Assembly (NCBI GenBank): GCA_964608615.1
Contig: CAZSQG010000007.1
Coordinates: 17,362 to 81,361 of the forward strand
Origin: CALEUX01 sp964608615
Lineage (GTDB): Bacteria; Bacteroidota; Bacteroidia; Bacteroidales; Marinilabiliaceae
Reading direction: 5' to 3'
DNA: 64,000 nucleotides
The notes beneath the pieces are model-generated. The model did no database searches and was not told the origin of the DNA. It saw only the letters and a list, made by a program, of their open reading frames with translations. Below are positions 16,322 through 25,991 of this stretch, piece by piece (within the stretch, counting starts at the first letter, position 1; each line of letters opens with the position of its first letter). The translations under genes and the position numbers were made by a program.

Positions 16322-17662
16322 ATGAAGAATCCATTTGGGCCTGTTTTTATAAATAATCTATTCTTTAAAGCACTTGGAGCACTTAGTGTTTTGTTTCTGC
16401 TTGCCCATATCTGGAGTTTTCTTTTTTTGTTTGCTTTTCTGGCTCTGGTAATATTTGGAGGCGTGTTAGTTGTTGATGGGGTGTTGCTTTTTTGGCGTGC
16501 CCCCAAAAATGGTATTATTGCTAAACGAATAATGTCGGATCGTTTCTCCAATGGTGATCAAAACGAAGTCACGATAGAGGTTGAAAGTTTTTTCCGCTTC
16601 GGAATAAAAGTGGAGTTAATTGATGAGGTTCCTGTTCAGTTTCAGAAGAGAGATTTTTTACAGAAATTTAGTTTGAACCCGGGACAATTATATCGGTTGA
16701 GTTATATACTTGTTCCTGTTAAACGGGGGGAGTTTGTATTTGGAGCTCTTAACGTTTTTATTAGCGGAGGAATAGGATTTCTATCACGCCGGTATTCATT
16801 CGGAAAAGATGTTGTAGTAAAAGTATATCCCTCTTATATCCAGATGCGTCGTTATGAAATAATGGCCATTTCAAATCGGTTAAGTGAGGTAGGAATTAAG
16901 AAAATTCGCAGAATTGGCCGGCACATGGAGTTTGACCAGATTCGTGATTATAGTAAAGGCGACGATATTCGTACATTAAACTGGAAAGCAACAGCACGTA
17001 AAGGTCATTTAATGGTAAACCAATACCAGGATGAAAAGTCGCAACAGGTTTTTTGTGTAGTTGATATGGGCCGCACCATGCAGATGCCATTTAATGGGAT
17101 GACTCTTTTGGATTATGCTATAAATACAAGTCTTGTAATTTCCAATATAGCCATGCTTAAGCATGATAAAGCCGGATTGATTACGTTTAATGATCAGATA
17201 CGTTCCTTGATTCCTGCACGACACGAGGGGCATCATATGCAAACCATCATGGAGGTTTTGTATAATCAGAGCACCGGTTTTCAGGAACATAATTTGGAGG
17301 CACTTTATGCCAGGGTAAAGCACCATATTCATCAAAGGAGTCTGTTTATACTTTTCACGAATTTTGAAAGTATGAAATCAGCCGAGCGTGAATTGCCAAT
17401 GCTGGCGCGGTTGGCTGCTAATCATCTGCTAATGGTTGTTTTCTTTGAGAATACTGAGTTGAAAACGATTATTAATAATCAGGCCAAGGATACTGAAGAA
17501 ATATATCTGCAAGCAATAGCCGAGAAGTTTATTTTTGATAAAAAACGAATCGTCAAGGAATTAGAAAGGCATGGTATTTATGCAATACTTACTGATCCCG
17601 AAAAAATTACCATCGATACCATAAATAGATATCTTGAATTTAAAGCAAGAGGTATTATTTAG
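16322..17662 (+). CDS. DUF58 domain (VWA-like) membrane protein
   Basis: DUF58 proteins are the usual partners of MoxR ATPases and carry a von Willebrand A-like fold at the C-terminus. Two N-terminal membrane helices (residues ~12-55, ALGALSVLFLLAHIWSFLFLFAFLALVIFGGVLVVDG) are followed by a beta-rich periplasmic-type segment. The DUF58 signature RIGRHMEFDQIRDYSKGDDIRTLNWKATARKGHLMVNQY comes next, then FCVVDMGRTM and a VWA-like remainder. In place of a complete MIDAS Asp-x-Ser-x-Ser, the first strand reads DMGRTM, so metal binding may be lost (inference). 446 residues. A GGG just before the ATG is a weak ribosome-binding signal. The last gene of the locus; the patatin gene follows 42 bases later. 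Confidence 0.93.
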   Translation: MKNPFGPVFINNLFFKALGALSVLFLLAHIWSFLFLFAFLALVIFGGVLVVDGVLLFWRAPKNGIIAKRIMSDRFSNGDQNEVTIEVESFFRFGIKVELIDEVPVQFQKRDFLQKFSLNPGQLYRLSYILVPVKRGEFVFGALNVFISGGIGFLSRRYSFGKDVVVKVYPSYIQMRRYEIMAISNRLSEVGIKKIRRIGRHMEFDQIRDYSKGDDIRTLNWKATARKGHLMVNQYQDEKSQQVFCVVDMGRTMQMPFNGMTLLDYAINTSLVISNIAMLKHDKAGLITFNDQIRSLIPARHEGHHMQTIMEVLYNQSTGFQEHNLEALYARVKHHIHQRSLFILFTNFESMKSAERELPMLARLAANHLLMVVFFENTELKTIINNQAKDTEEIYLQAIAEKFIFDKKRIVKELERHGIYAILTDPEKITIDTINRYLEFKARGII

Positions 17663-17704
17663 GTTGTGCTGATTATTTCTTATTTTTAAAACAAAGCTTC
17701 GGAC

Positions 17705-19969
17705 ATGAAAATTCTCCTTCTTTTGGTTACGTTTTTTTTGTTCTCAATAAATCTCTTTTCTCAGGTTGAGGGGTTGGAAAAGCGCCCTAAAATTGGATTG
17801 GTTCTGAGTGGAGGAGGAGCCAAAGGTCTTGCTCATATTGGCGTTTTAAAGGTTTTGGAAGAAGCGGGAATAAGACCTGATTATATCACCGGAACAAGCA
17901 TGGGCAGTATTGTGGGGGGCCTGTATTCAATTGGCTATTCGGCTCACGAGCTAGATTCCTTTGTTAGGAGGCTTAACTGGGATCATCTGCTCTCAGATGC
18001 AATCCCTCTTAGAGATGTAATGCCAGAAGAGAAATTTGACTATCAACGGTTTCATGTGGAATTGGATTATACAAAGGAAGGATTTAAAATGCCGGCTGGG
18101 TTTATAGAAGGTAATATTATTTATGAGTTATTATCAAGAATGTCAATGCGGGTGGCTGGCATCAATTCTTTCGATGACTATCCTATTCCTTTTCGGTGTG
18201 TTTCAGCTGATTTACTGTCGGGTAAGCGTTATATTTTTAAAGAAGGAGATTTTGCAACGGCTTTAAGAGCCAGTATGTCAATACCATCAGCTTTTGCACC
18301 GGTTAAAGTTGACAGTGCTTTACTTGTTGATGGGGGTGTTCTGGATAACTTTCCTGTTTTACTCTGCAAGGAAATGGGGGCCGACATAATAATTGGAGTA
18401 AATGTTGGTTCAACTGAATCTTTGAATGTTAATAGTTTTTCTCTTCCAACTGATGTTTTAATGGCCACGGCAACCCTTTCCAGTCATATTGCTGGCCTAC
18501 AGGCATTACCTTATGTTGATTTACTGATTTCACCCGATTTGAAATTATTCAATTTGATGAGTTTTCTTGATGCAGAAAGTATTATTGATGCTGGAGAACT
18601 TGCTGCACGACAGAAATTGACAGATCTGAAAAAGCTTTCTCAATCAATTGATTCTGCAGGGCTAAAGCAAGCTAAGGTAATTAATGTGCAGCCACTTAAG
18701 GTGAAAATTTGTCAGATTAGGGTAAATGGTCTTGAACGTACTAACCAACGTTTTTTTATGGGTAATCTTAAAATTGAACCCGGAGATGAAGTTACTCCGG
18801 AAGACTTGGGGAAAGGAGTGAGAAGACTGATTGGAACACGTTATTATTCCTCGGTGTATTATAAACTTTTGCCTCTTCGTGATGGTTATATGCTTGATAT
18901 TAATGCAAATGAAGCAGAGCAGCGTAGGTTAAAATTCTCAGTCCACTATGACAACGAATACAGGGCCGGGTTGGTGACCAATTTAACCTTACGAAATATT
19001 ATTGCCCGGGGAAACAGGCTTTCAACTACAATTGATATTTCAGAGAATCCCAGGCTCAACACTTCAATTATAAACTATATTGGCGAGAGACAACGAACAG
19101 CCTCAAGGATCGAGTTTGTTGCTGAGAACAATAAACTTCCATATTATTTATCGGATGGATCGCTTTATGGTACATTCAAACATAATTACCTCAGTCTGTC
19201 AGCCGGTTTCATGTATTCGATAGGAACCAGTTGGGAGCTTAATTCATCTTTGATGTTGGAGCGGTCGGTCTTTAAACAAAAAAGTGGATTTAATGAAATT
19301 TTTGATACTGGGATTTCCCGATTTGGCAATCGTTATTTAACAGCGAATTTTACGGCCAATCGAAACACCTTTAATCGACGGTTTTTTCCCACAAGGGGAG
19401 GTTCTCTGGAGTTTCGTTATAAGTTTTATTTTGATATAGACGAGGTTTATAGTGGGAGCCTTACAGGATATGATGTGGTTGCCGAAAGGATTCAAAATGA
19501 TGAAAGTTCTGTTTTTTCTGTTTATGCGGGATTTGAACATTTGTTTTCTTTATGGCGCCGGGTTGTTATTACGGTAAGCGGGAAAGGCGGTTTTGACAGC
19601 CGACCTTTGCCTTCCTCCGGATTGCAGTTTATGGGTGGAATGCCATACACGAACCGCTCTTATGATATCAGCTTTGTGGGTCTCCTTCCTCGTGAACGAC
19701 AGGTTGATGACTTTGGTATGGTGGGTGTTAAAACACGGTTTCGTTTTTTTAAGAAAATGCACTCCACTGCCATTGTTAATTTGGTGCATTCGATTAACCC
19801 AAACGAAAATCTGGTTAATCCGTTTTTATTAAAGCCTAAAGAAAATATTTGGGGTTATGGATTGATGTTTGAATACGACAGCCTTCTGGGGCCTGTTCAG
19901 GGTGGAATGGGCCGTAATTCCAGCGACGGTCGTTTTAGATGGTATCTGGGGCTGGGTTATGCTTTTTGA
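17705..19969 (+). CDS. patatin-like phospholipase with Omp85-type outer-membrane domain
   Basis: A PlpD/type Vd-like fusion of 754 residues. After the signal peptide (residues 1-20, ending LFSQ) comes a patatin lipase domain. It has the oxyanion loop LSGGGAKGLAHIG, the nucleophile elbow GTSMGS (Ser65) and the catalytic dyad Asp in LLVDGGVLDNFPV (Asp209). A POTRA-like segment (residues ~335-395, KVKICQIRVNGLERTNQRFF...) and a C-terminal beta-barrel follow, the barrel having FFPTRGGSLEFRYKFYF and a final strand ending in Phe (WYLGLGYAF). The passenger would hydrolyse phospholipids at the cell surface or in the periplasm. The gene could be read from the preceding locus (42-base gap). It converges with aroK, 3 bases away. 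Confidence 0.93.
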   Translation: MKILLLLVTFFLFSINLFSQVEGLEKRPKIGLVLSGGGAKGLAHIGVLKVLEEAGIRPDYITGTSMGSIVGGLYSIGYSAHELDSFVRRLNWDHLLSDAIPLRDVMPEEKFDYQRFHVELDYTKEGFKMPAGFIEGNIIYELLSRMSMRVAGINSFDDYPIPFRCVSADLLSGKRYIFKEGDFATALRASMSIPSAFAPVKVDSALLVDGGVLDNFPVLLCKEMGADIIIGVNVGSTESLNVNSFSLPTDVLMATATLSSHIAGLQALPYVDLLISPDLKLFNLMSFLDAESIIDAGELAARQKLTDLKKLSQSIDSAGLKQAKVINVQPLKVKICQIRVNGLERTNQRFFMGNLKIEPGDEVTPEDLGKGVRRLIGTRYYSSVYYKLLPLRDGYMLDINANEAEQRRLKFSVHYDNEYRAGLVTNLTLRNIIARGNRLSTTIDISENPRLNTSIINYIGERQRTASRIEFVAENNKLPYYLSDGSLYGTFKHNYLSLSAGFMYSIGTSWELNSSLMLERSVFKQKSGFNEIFDTGISRFGNRYLTANFTANRNTFNRRFFPTRGGSLEFRYKFYFDIDEVYSGSLTGYDVVAERIQNDESSVFSVYAGFEHLFSLWRRVVITVSGKGGFDSRPLPSSGLQFMGGMPYTNRSYDISFVGLLPRERQVDDFGMVGVKTRFRFFKKMHSTAIVNLVHSINPNENLVNPFLLKPKENIWGYGLMFEYDSLLGPVQGGMGRNSSDGRFRWYLGLGYAF

Positions 19970-19972
19970 TAA

Positions 19973-20482
19973 TCATTGATATAGTTTGATAATGCGAAGA
20001 TATGGCTCAATGCTTGTTGCAGAGGCATCGGCAACCACTGATGCCTGACAATAGAATGATTCGCGTTCCTCAAGTTTCTTTTCGATATATAGCAGTAATT
20101 CTGCATCACTTTTGTCAGCTATAAGCGGTCGTGTTTTACGTGCTGGCAATAACCGTTGAAGTAAGCTTTCCGGACTAAGTTTCAGATACATGGTTAGTCC
20201 TGCCTGCTTCATGTTTTCCATATTGTTGAAAAAACAAGGAACGCCTCCTCCGGTTGCTATAACCACATTATCCATTTTTGAAACTTCTTCGAGCGCTTGT
20301 TGTTCCATAAGCCGAAAAACGCTCTCTCCATCACGGCTGAAAATTTCAGATACCAAAAATCCCTGTTTATCCTCAATGTATGTGTCAAGGTCAATAAACT
20401 TCCATTTAAGGGCATTTGCCAAATTACGTCCAACAGTTGATTTGCCGGATCCCATAAATCCAATGAGAAAAATGCGTTTCAT
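19973..20482 (-). CDS. aroK: shikimate kinase
   Basis: Phosphorylates shikimate at O3 in aromatic amino-acid biosynthesis. Walker A is GFMGSGKSTVG near the N-terminus; the shikimate-binding residues lie in FIDLDTYIEDKQG, SVFRLMEQQAL (the F-R-x-x-E) and VIATGGGVPC. The lid has PARKTRPLI. Start was set at the ATG at 20482 (MKRIFLIGFMGSGKS) because the kinase fold begins there; the longer frame to 20563 has no family support. 169 residues, the usual size. It faces the patatin gene tail-to-tail. Upstream on its own strand lie the repeat element at 20608-20724 and parC, so cotranscription with parC would have to run through that element. Confidence 0.96.
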   Translation of the reverse strand: MKRIFLIGFMGSGKSTVGRNLANALKWKFIDLDTYIEDKQGFLVSEIFSRDGESVFRLMEQQALEEVSKMDNVVIATGGGVPCFFNNMENMKQAGLTMYLKLSPESLLQRLLPARKTRPLIADKSDAELLLYIEKKLEERESFYCQASVVADASATSIEPYLRIIKLYQ

Positions 20483-20607
20483 GCGATTGTTTGAGATGAA
20501 AATGTTTAAAGGTTGTATATCAATGATTGAAGCAAGGCGATATAAATATTTAAGCCATAACAATATGATTCTTTGTAACTATTCAAGTACTTGAAAAAGT
20601 TATATAT

Positions 20608-20724
20608 CCCTAAAAATTCTGCCGTCGGCAGAATTTTTAGGGCGGAGTTGGTTACGTAGTAAATACCATGGGCTTAATCCATGGCTACTAATATTTAGCT
20701 ACTTCGAGGCCTAGAATCCAACTC
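20608..20724. repeat. palindromic REP/MITE-like element
   Basis: A 35-base perfect inverted repeat (17-base arms CCCTAAAAATTCTGCCG around one central T) occupies 20608-20642. It is followed directly by a second folded unit: GAGTTGG at 20645-20651 pairs with CCAACTC at 20718-20724, enclosing TAGTA/TACTA and two CCATGG hexamers (20666-20671, 20679-20684). The two-part layout, a palindromic head then a GCGGAG-led folded tail, resembles REP/RAYT-type palindromic repeats that are abundant between Bacteroidota genes. There is no coding sequence and no second copy in the window. Confidence 0.65.
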
Positions 20725-20749
20725 TTATTCGCATTAACTACAATTATGC

Positions 20750-23377
20750 CTAAAAAATTGACATCTGTCCATCCGTTTCATCGCTATCGATAATAGGTTT
20801 GTCAGAGGTTTCTTTTTCGGGTTCTGGTTGTTTTATCTCTGGCTTTATTAGTGGTTCCAGTTCTTTAACTTTTGCTACCTGGTAGGTTGTCATTCGTTTG
20901 CCCTTAGCCTTGTATCCTCTTACCCCAATAAAATCGGCCACTTCAACAATCATTTTCTCTCTGTCTTTATCCTCTCCACCAAATTTGACTTCCAGTCTTG
21001 GGTAATCAACACGTGTCATTTGTACTAAGTAAGAATCCGGGTGATCCCCGATAAATCGTTGAGACTTAACAGAAGCCTCAATCTGAAAACGCTTGATGTA
21101 ATAGTATTGCTGCTCAGCATCGTAATAAACAGCCGACCAAACTATATCGGGATTGAATTTTTCTATGTAAAGGATATTATCCTTATAATGATTACTAAGA
21201 TCAAAAGTGGTATTGTAAAACGAACCATTACTGTCGACAACCAGGATTTGTTCATCATTGTGAAATTCACCCAAATAGGTGCCGCGACTATCGGTGTTCA
21301 GGCGCAATACTTCAGGTTCGAACCATATTTTACGACCACCCAGAGTGGAGTCGCCTTTGCGCTTTAGTGCAACTTTATGTACATCCTGTTTGGAAAGTAT
21401 ATTGCCTCTGGCGCTTCTGCCTTTAATCGTAAGCTCTGCCATGTCGAACTCAAAAATAAGGTTGCGAATACGTGGCTTTGGTTTAAGGGCTACGCGTAAT
21501 ACCTCAGCTTCACCATTAGGGTTTGCACTGAAATACAATACATCTGAGCCTTCGGTACCTTGAGTTATATCGTAATCCTTATCGCGTGTAATACCGGTTA
21601 CAGCAAAACGTTTAACATAGGTTGAGCCAATTTTTCCATCGCGATAAACAGCATTGTAAATGGTGCGCTCGTCATTTTTACGGAAAACGGCCACATGAAT
21701 GATGTTTTTACCCACATAGGCTTTTTCCTGAACTTTTGTAATAATGTAATGACCATTTTTGTAAAACAGAATGATATCGTCAATGTCGGAACAGTCACAA
21801 ATATATTCATCTTTACGAAGGCCCGTACCAATAAAACCTTCGTCGCGATTAATGTAAAGTTTTTCATTTTTAACCACAACTTTGGTGGCTTCAATGTTTT
21901 CGAAGTTACGTAATTCGGTTTTACGAGTAAATTTAGGGCCGAATAACTTCTTAAGCCTTTTGTAATAGTCAATAGAATAAGGTATAATATTTTGCAGGTT
22001 ATATTCAACCTGTTCCATCTCCTCTTCTAATGAAGCTATGTATTCATCGGCTTTTTTTGCATCAAAGCGAGAAATCCGTTTGATTTTTATTTCGGTAAGT
22101 TTGATTATATCATCACGTGAAACCTCACGCCTAAGCAGTTTTTTAAATGGTTCCAAACCATGATCAATAGTTTGAATAATAGCTTCATATGTTTCGCAGT
22201 CTTCTATTCGCTGGTAAATTTTATTTTCAATAAAGATTTTTTCCAGTGATGCAAAGTGCCAGGATTCTTCAATTTCTTCTTTCTGAATCTCCAGTTCTCG
22301 TGTAAGCAGATGAACAGTTTGGTCGGTATTGGATTTCAGAATTTCAGTAACACCTATAAAACAGGGTCTGTTGTCGCGTATTACACAGGCATTTGGCGAT
22401 ATTGACAATTCACAATCGGTGAATGCGTAGAGTGCGTCAATGGTTTTATCAGGCGATGTTCCGGGAAACAGATGTACCAAAATCTCAACATCTTGAGCAG
22501 TATTGTCATCTACTTTGCGGATTTTTATTTTTCCTTTTTCAACAGCTTTTAGGATTGATTCAATAAGGGTTGAGGTGTTTTTACCAAAGGGTATATCTGA
22601 AATAATCAGTGTTTTGGCATCGAGTTTACTTATTTTGGCTCTCACTTTAACAGCTCCGCCGCGTATCCCATCGTTATAACGCGATACATCCATCATTCCA
22701 CCAGTTGGGAAATCTGGAAACAACTCAAAATCTTGTTCTTTTAAGTGAGCAATGGAAGCATCTATCAACTCGTTAAAGTTATGGGGCAGAATTTTTGATG
22801 CTAAACCAACAGCAATTCCTTCAACTCCCTGAGCCAACAGAAGTGGAAATTTTACCGGAAGGGTTATGGGTTCCTTGTTTCTACCATCGTATGTTGGTTT
22901 CCAAATAGTGGTTTTAGGATTAAAAACAACCTCAAGGGCAAATTTAGTGAGACGGGCTTCAATATAACGTGGAGCTGCAGCGCCATCACCGGTAAAAATA
23001 TTACCCCAGTTTCCCTGAGTGTCAATAAGGAGTTCTTTTTGACCTAGTTGTACCATTGCGTCGCCAATGGAGGCATCACCGTGCGGGTGATACTGCATGG
23101 TAAAACCAATAACGTTGGCTACTTTATTATAACGGCCGTCTTCCAGACGACGCATGGCAAACAAAATTCGGCGCTGAACCGGTTTAAAACCATCATTAAT
23201 GTGTGGAACGGCCCTCTCGAGTATTACATATGAAGCGTAATCGAGAAACCATGTGCGAAACATTCCCTGAAGAGGAGTAATCTTAGGGACATCAGTAAAA
23301 GAGTCAGGTTGTTTGCCTTCATTGTTCTCTGTTGGCATCACTTCTTCGTATTCTTCAAAAATATCGTCGTTCTCCAT
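20750..23377 (-). CDS. parC: DNA topoisomerase IV subunit A
   Basis: GyrA/ParC family breakage-reunion subunit, 875 residues. The N-terminal catalytic part has DYASYVILERAVPHINDGFKPVQRRILFAM, the GDASIGDAMVQLGQ helix and the active-site Tyr in AAAPRYIEARLT. A long coiled-coil arm with ASLEEEMEQVEYNLQNIIPYSIDYYKRL follows. The C-terminal ~300 residues form a beta-propeller-like region without the GyrA box Q-R-R-G-G-K-G, which favours topoisomerase IV over gyrase. An acidic Glu/Pro-rich tail ends the protein. The parE gene lies immediately upstream (127 bases) on the same strand, which supports the assignment. Confidence 0.93.
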   Translation of the reverse strand: MENDDIFEEYEEVMPTENNEGKQPDSFTDVPKITPLQGMFRTWFLDYASYVILERAVPHINDGFKPVQRRILFAMRRLEDGRYNKVANVIGFTMQYHPHGDASIGDAMVQLGQKELLIDTQGNWGNIFTGDGAAAPRYIEARLTKFALEVVFNPKTTIWKPTYDGRNKEPITLPVKFPLLLAQGVEGIAVGLASKILPHNFNELIDASIAHLKEQDFELFPDFPTGGMMDVSRYNDGIRGGAVKVRAKISKLDAKTLIISDIPFGKNTSTLIESILKAVEKGKIKIRKVDDNTAQDVEILVHLFPGTSPDKTIDALYAFTDCELSISPNACVIRDNRPCFIGVTEILKSNTDQTVHLLTRELEIQKEEIEESWHFASLEKIFIENKIYQRIEDCETYEAIIQTIDHGLEPFKKLLRREVSRDDIIKLTEIKIKRISRFDAKKADEYIASLEEEMEQVEYNLQNIIPYSIDYYKRLKKLFGPKFTRKTELRNFENIEATKVVVKNEKLYINRDEGFIGTGLRKDEYICDCSDIDDIILFYKNGHYIITKVQEKAYVGKNIIHVAVFRKNDERTIYNAVYRDGKIGSTYVKRFAVTGITRDKDYDITQGTEGSDVLYFSANPNGEAEVLRVALKPKPRIRNLIFEFDMAELTIKGRSARGNILSKQDVHKVALKRKGDSTLGGRKIWFEPEVLRLNTDSRGTYLGEFHNDEQILVVDSNGSFYNTTFDLSNHYKDNILYIEKFNPDIVWSAVYYDAEQQYYYIKRFQIEASVKSQRFIGDHPDSYLVQMTRVDYPRLEVKFGGEDKDREKMIVEVADFIGVRGYKAKGKRMTTYQVAKVKELEPLIKPEIKQPEPEKETSDKPIIDSDETDGQMSIF

Positions 23378-23504
23378 GTTGTTCTATTTCTATCACTTAT
23401 AATAGATGGCCAGATATGAACTAATTGTATTTAAGATGTAGGACAGAATTACTCTATTAATGAATTATCGTATATCTGGTTTACTAGCATCAAAACATCT
23501 TATT

Positions 23505-25337
23505 TTATAGCATCTCCTCGTCTACCGTAAGGTTATTAATGATAAAATTTTGCCTCTCAGGTGTGTTTTTGCCCATGTAAAAATCAAGAAGTTCCTTGGC
23601 TGCATCTTCTTTTTTCATCCTAACCTGATCTAATCTTATATCTTTACCAATGAAGTGTTTAAATTCATCAGGTGATATTTCACCTAAACCTTTAAATCGT
23701 GTTATTTCAGGATTTGGGGAGAGATCTTTTATTGCTTTAGCGCTTTCCTCTTCTGAGTAACAATACTTGGTGTGTTTTTTATTTCGAACCCTGAATAGCG
23801 GTGTCTGTAGAATGTAAAGGTGACCGTTTTTAACCAATTCCGGAAAAAACTGAAGAAAAAATGTGATGATAAGTAAACGGATGTGCATCCCATCAACATC
23901 GGCATCGGTAGCAATAATTACATGGTTGTAACGAAGTGCTTCCAGACCTTCTTCAATGTTGAGAGCTGCTTGTAAAAGGTTAAACTCTTCATTTTCGTAA
24001 ACCACCTTACGTGTTAATCCGTGCGTGTTGAGAGGCTTACCCCTTAAGCTGAAAACCGCCTGGGAAGTAACATCTCTCGATTTGGTGATGGAGCCGCTGG
24101 CCGAATCGCCCTCCGTAATAAAAATGGATGATTCTAATTTTCGCTCATCAGTTGAATTATAATGTATGCGGCAATCGCGCAGTTTTTTATTATGCAGGTT
24201 TACTTTTTTTGCACGATCTTTTGCTAACTTCTGAATTCCTGAAATGGCTTTTCTTTCTTTTTCTGATTCCAGGATTTTTCTATAAATAGCTTCTGATATA
24301 TTGGAGTTTTTATGAAGAAAATTATCCAGTTGTTGCTTTATGAAATCGTTAATATAATTTCGAACTGAAGCACCATTTGGAGCCATATCCTTGGATCCAA
24401 GTTTGGTTTTGGTCTGCGACTCAAAAACAGGCTCTTCAATTTTTATGCTTATTGCCGCTACAATACCCTGGCGAATATCAGATACATCAAAGTTTTTGTT
24501 GTAGTATTCCCGAATGGTTTTTACAAACGATTCGCGAAAAGCAATCAGATGTGTTCCTCCCTGTGTAGTGTGTTGACCATTCACAAATGTATAATACTCT
24601 TCTCCGTATTGTGTTGTATGTGTAAATGCAATTTCTATATCGGGGTCTTTTAGATGAATAAACGGGTATAGCCCGGTTTCGGTCATCTTGTCGTCAAGTA
24701 GGTCGAGCAATCCATTTTTACTTTGGAAAACTTTATCGTTAAAATGAATGGCCAGACCGGCATTCAGGTATGTATAGTTCCTAAGGAGGTCCTCAATAAA
24801 TTCATCCTTGAAAACAAATTCCTCAAAAATTAATGGATCGGGTCGAAATTCTATTAATGTCCCATTATGTTGTGTTGAAGCTGAAACAGGTAAATCTTCC
24901 ACAATTTCACCGCGGCAAAAAGTAACTTTCTTAACTTCTCCTTCTCTGAATGCCTGAACACAAAAATCAATTGACAAAGCATTAACAGCTTTTACACCAA
25001 CCCCGTTCAAACCTACAGATTTCTTGAACACTTTGCTGTCGTATTTTGCACCGGTATTCATTTTTGAAACCACGTCAATAACTTTGCCCAGGGGAATACC
25101 GCGCCCATAATCGCGCACTCTTACCACTCCATCGCGAAGGATTATTTCAATCTTTTTCCCGAACCCCATCATGTATTCATCAATGGAGTTGTCCATTACT
25201 TCTTTCAATAACACATAAATCCCATCATCGGCATAGGTTCCATCGCCTAGTTTCCCGATATACATTCCTGGGCGTCGACGGATATGTTCTTTCCAGTCAA
25301 GTGTTTGTATTGTATCTTCCGAATAATTCTGAATCAT
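23505..25337 (-). CDS. parE: DNA topoisomerase IV subunit B
   Basis: GyrB/ParE-type ATPase subunit of 610 residues. The GHKL ATPase domain shows EVMDNSIDEYMMG, DYGRGIP, and VGLNGVGVKAVNALS. The transducer has the QTKTKLGSK loop. The Toprim domain has ITEGDSASGS and IATDADVDGMHIR, and the tail has RFKGLGEI. The length lacks the extra domain of long gyrase B proteins. With parC just downstream it forms the topoisomerase IV pair, distinct from gyrase, which is not in the window. Start at the ATG at 25337. A -7 box lies about 90 bases upstream. Confidence 0.94.
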   Translation of the reverse strand: MIQNYSEDTIQTLDWKEHIRRRPGMYIGKLGDGTYADDGIYVLLKEVMDNSIDEYMMGFGKKIEIILRDGVVRVRDYGRGIPLGKVIDVVSKMNTGAKYDSKVFKKSVGLNGVGVKAVNALSIDFCVQAFREGEVKKVTFCRGEIVEDLPVSASTQHNGTLIEFRPDPLIFEEFVFKDEFIEDLLRNYTYLNAGLAIHFNDKVFQSKNGLLDLLDDKMTETGLYPFIHLKDPDIEIAFTHTTQYGEEYYTFVNGQHTTQGGTHLIAFRESFVKTIREYYNKNFDVSDIRQGIVAAISIKIEEPVFESQTKTKLGSKDMAPNGASVRNYINDFIKQQLDNFLHKNSNISEAIYRKILESEKERKAISGIQKLAKDRAKKVNLHNKKLRDCRIHYNSTDERKLESSIFITEGDSASGSITKSRDVTSQAVFSLRGKPLNTHGLTRKVVYENEEFNLLQAALNIEEGLEALRYNHVIIATDADVDGMHIRLLIITFFLQFFPELVKNGHLYILQTPLFRVRNKKHTKYCYSEEESAKAIKDLSPNPEITRFKGLGEISPDEFKHFIGKDIRLDQVRMKKEDAAKELLDFYMGKNTPERQNFIINNLTVDEEML

Positions 25338-25425
25338 CTTTTTCGTATGATTTTACTGGTAATAATAGCGATTTCTAAAGGTTAATAAAAATTACGCGGG
25401 TTAAAAGGGCACAAAAAATATCTTT

Positions 25426-25433
25426 CAAATATA
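25426..25433 (-). promoter_or_regulatory. candidate -7 box of parE-parC
   Basis: CAAATATA on the plus strand reads TATATTTG on the minus strand, matching TAnnTTTG. No clear TTTG lies 20 bases further upstream, so support is partial. Confidence 0.35.
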
Positions 25434-25991
25434 GCGAAAAGGTAAAAGTTGTGTTCCATTGTTTTTTAAATGAAAAATTAAAACACAGTTAATCAGTGGC
25501 ATATATTTTTTTGTTTTTTTTAATTTCTAAATCAGAAAGATTTGTCCTCTAATAATAATGATTCATCCTCCTGATTAGAATGTGAATGGGGTGATTTTGA
25601 TATTAAAGATCACTATTTAGAGTTAGCATAGTTGAAATTACTGAGCCTGGGATACCTAAAAGCAAATCATATAATAGTAATTAAGGGTATAATGATCCAA
25701 TGAGTTGTAAGGTTCTTAAGGTGTTGCAAAAATAGAGTCAAGTTTATAGAATTATTTATCCCTGCCCAATTTTTTAATCCTAGAGGCAGATTCTAATATA
25801 CAAGTGAGGAATTTGCCTTTTTGGATTTAAATTATCTATCTATGGTCTTTGAGTATCCCGGAACTGTATTTACTTATTCAAAACTTTTTCTTAACTTTTG
25901 GTGTGATGAGTTGATTCTTAGTCTACTGGTGTAGTGTTAGTTGCTCCAGTAATCCTTTAGCCTGTTTTGATCTTAATTTGTTTTTTTGTCA

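Noticed and set aside
20750..23377. Assignment of the GyrA-like gene as gyrase A
   Set aside because: No GyrA box is visible in the C-terminal propeller and the short ParE-type subunit lies next to it, so topoisomerase IV is preferred.
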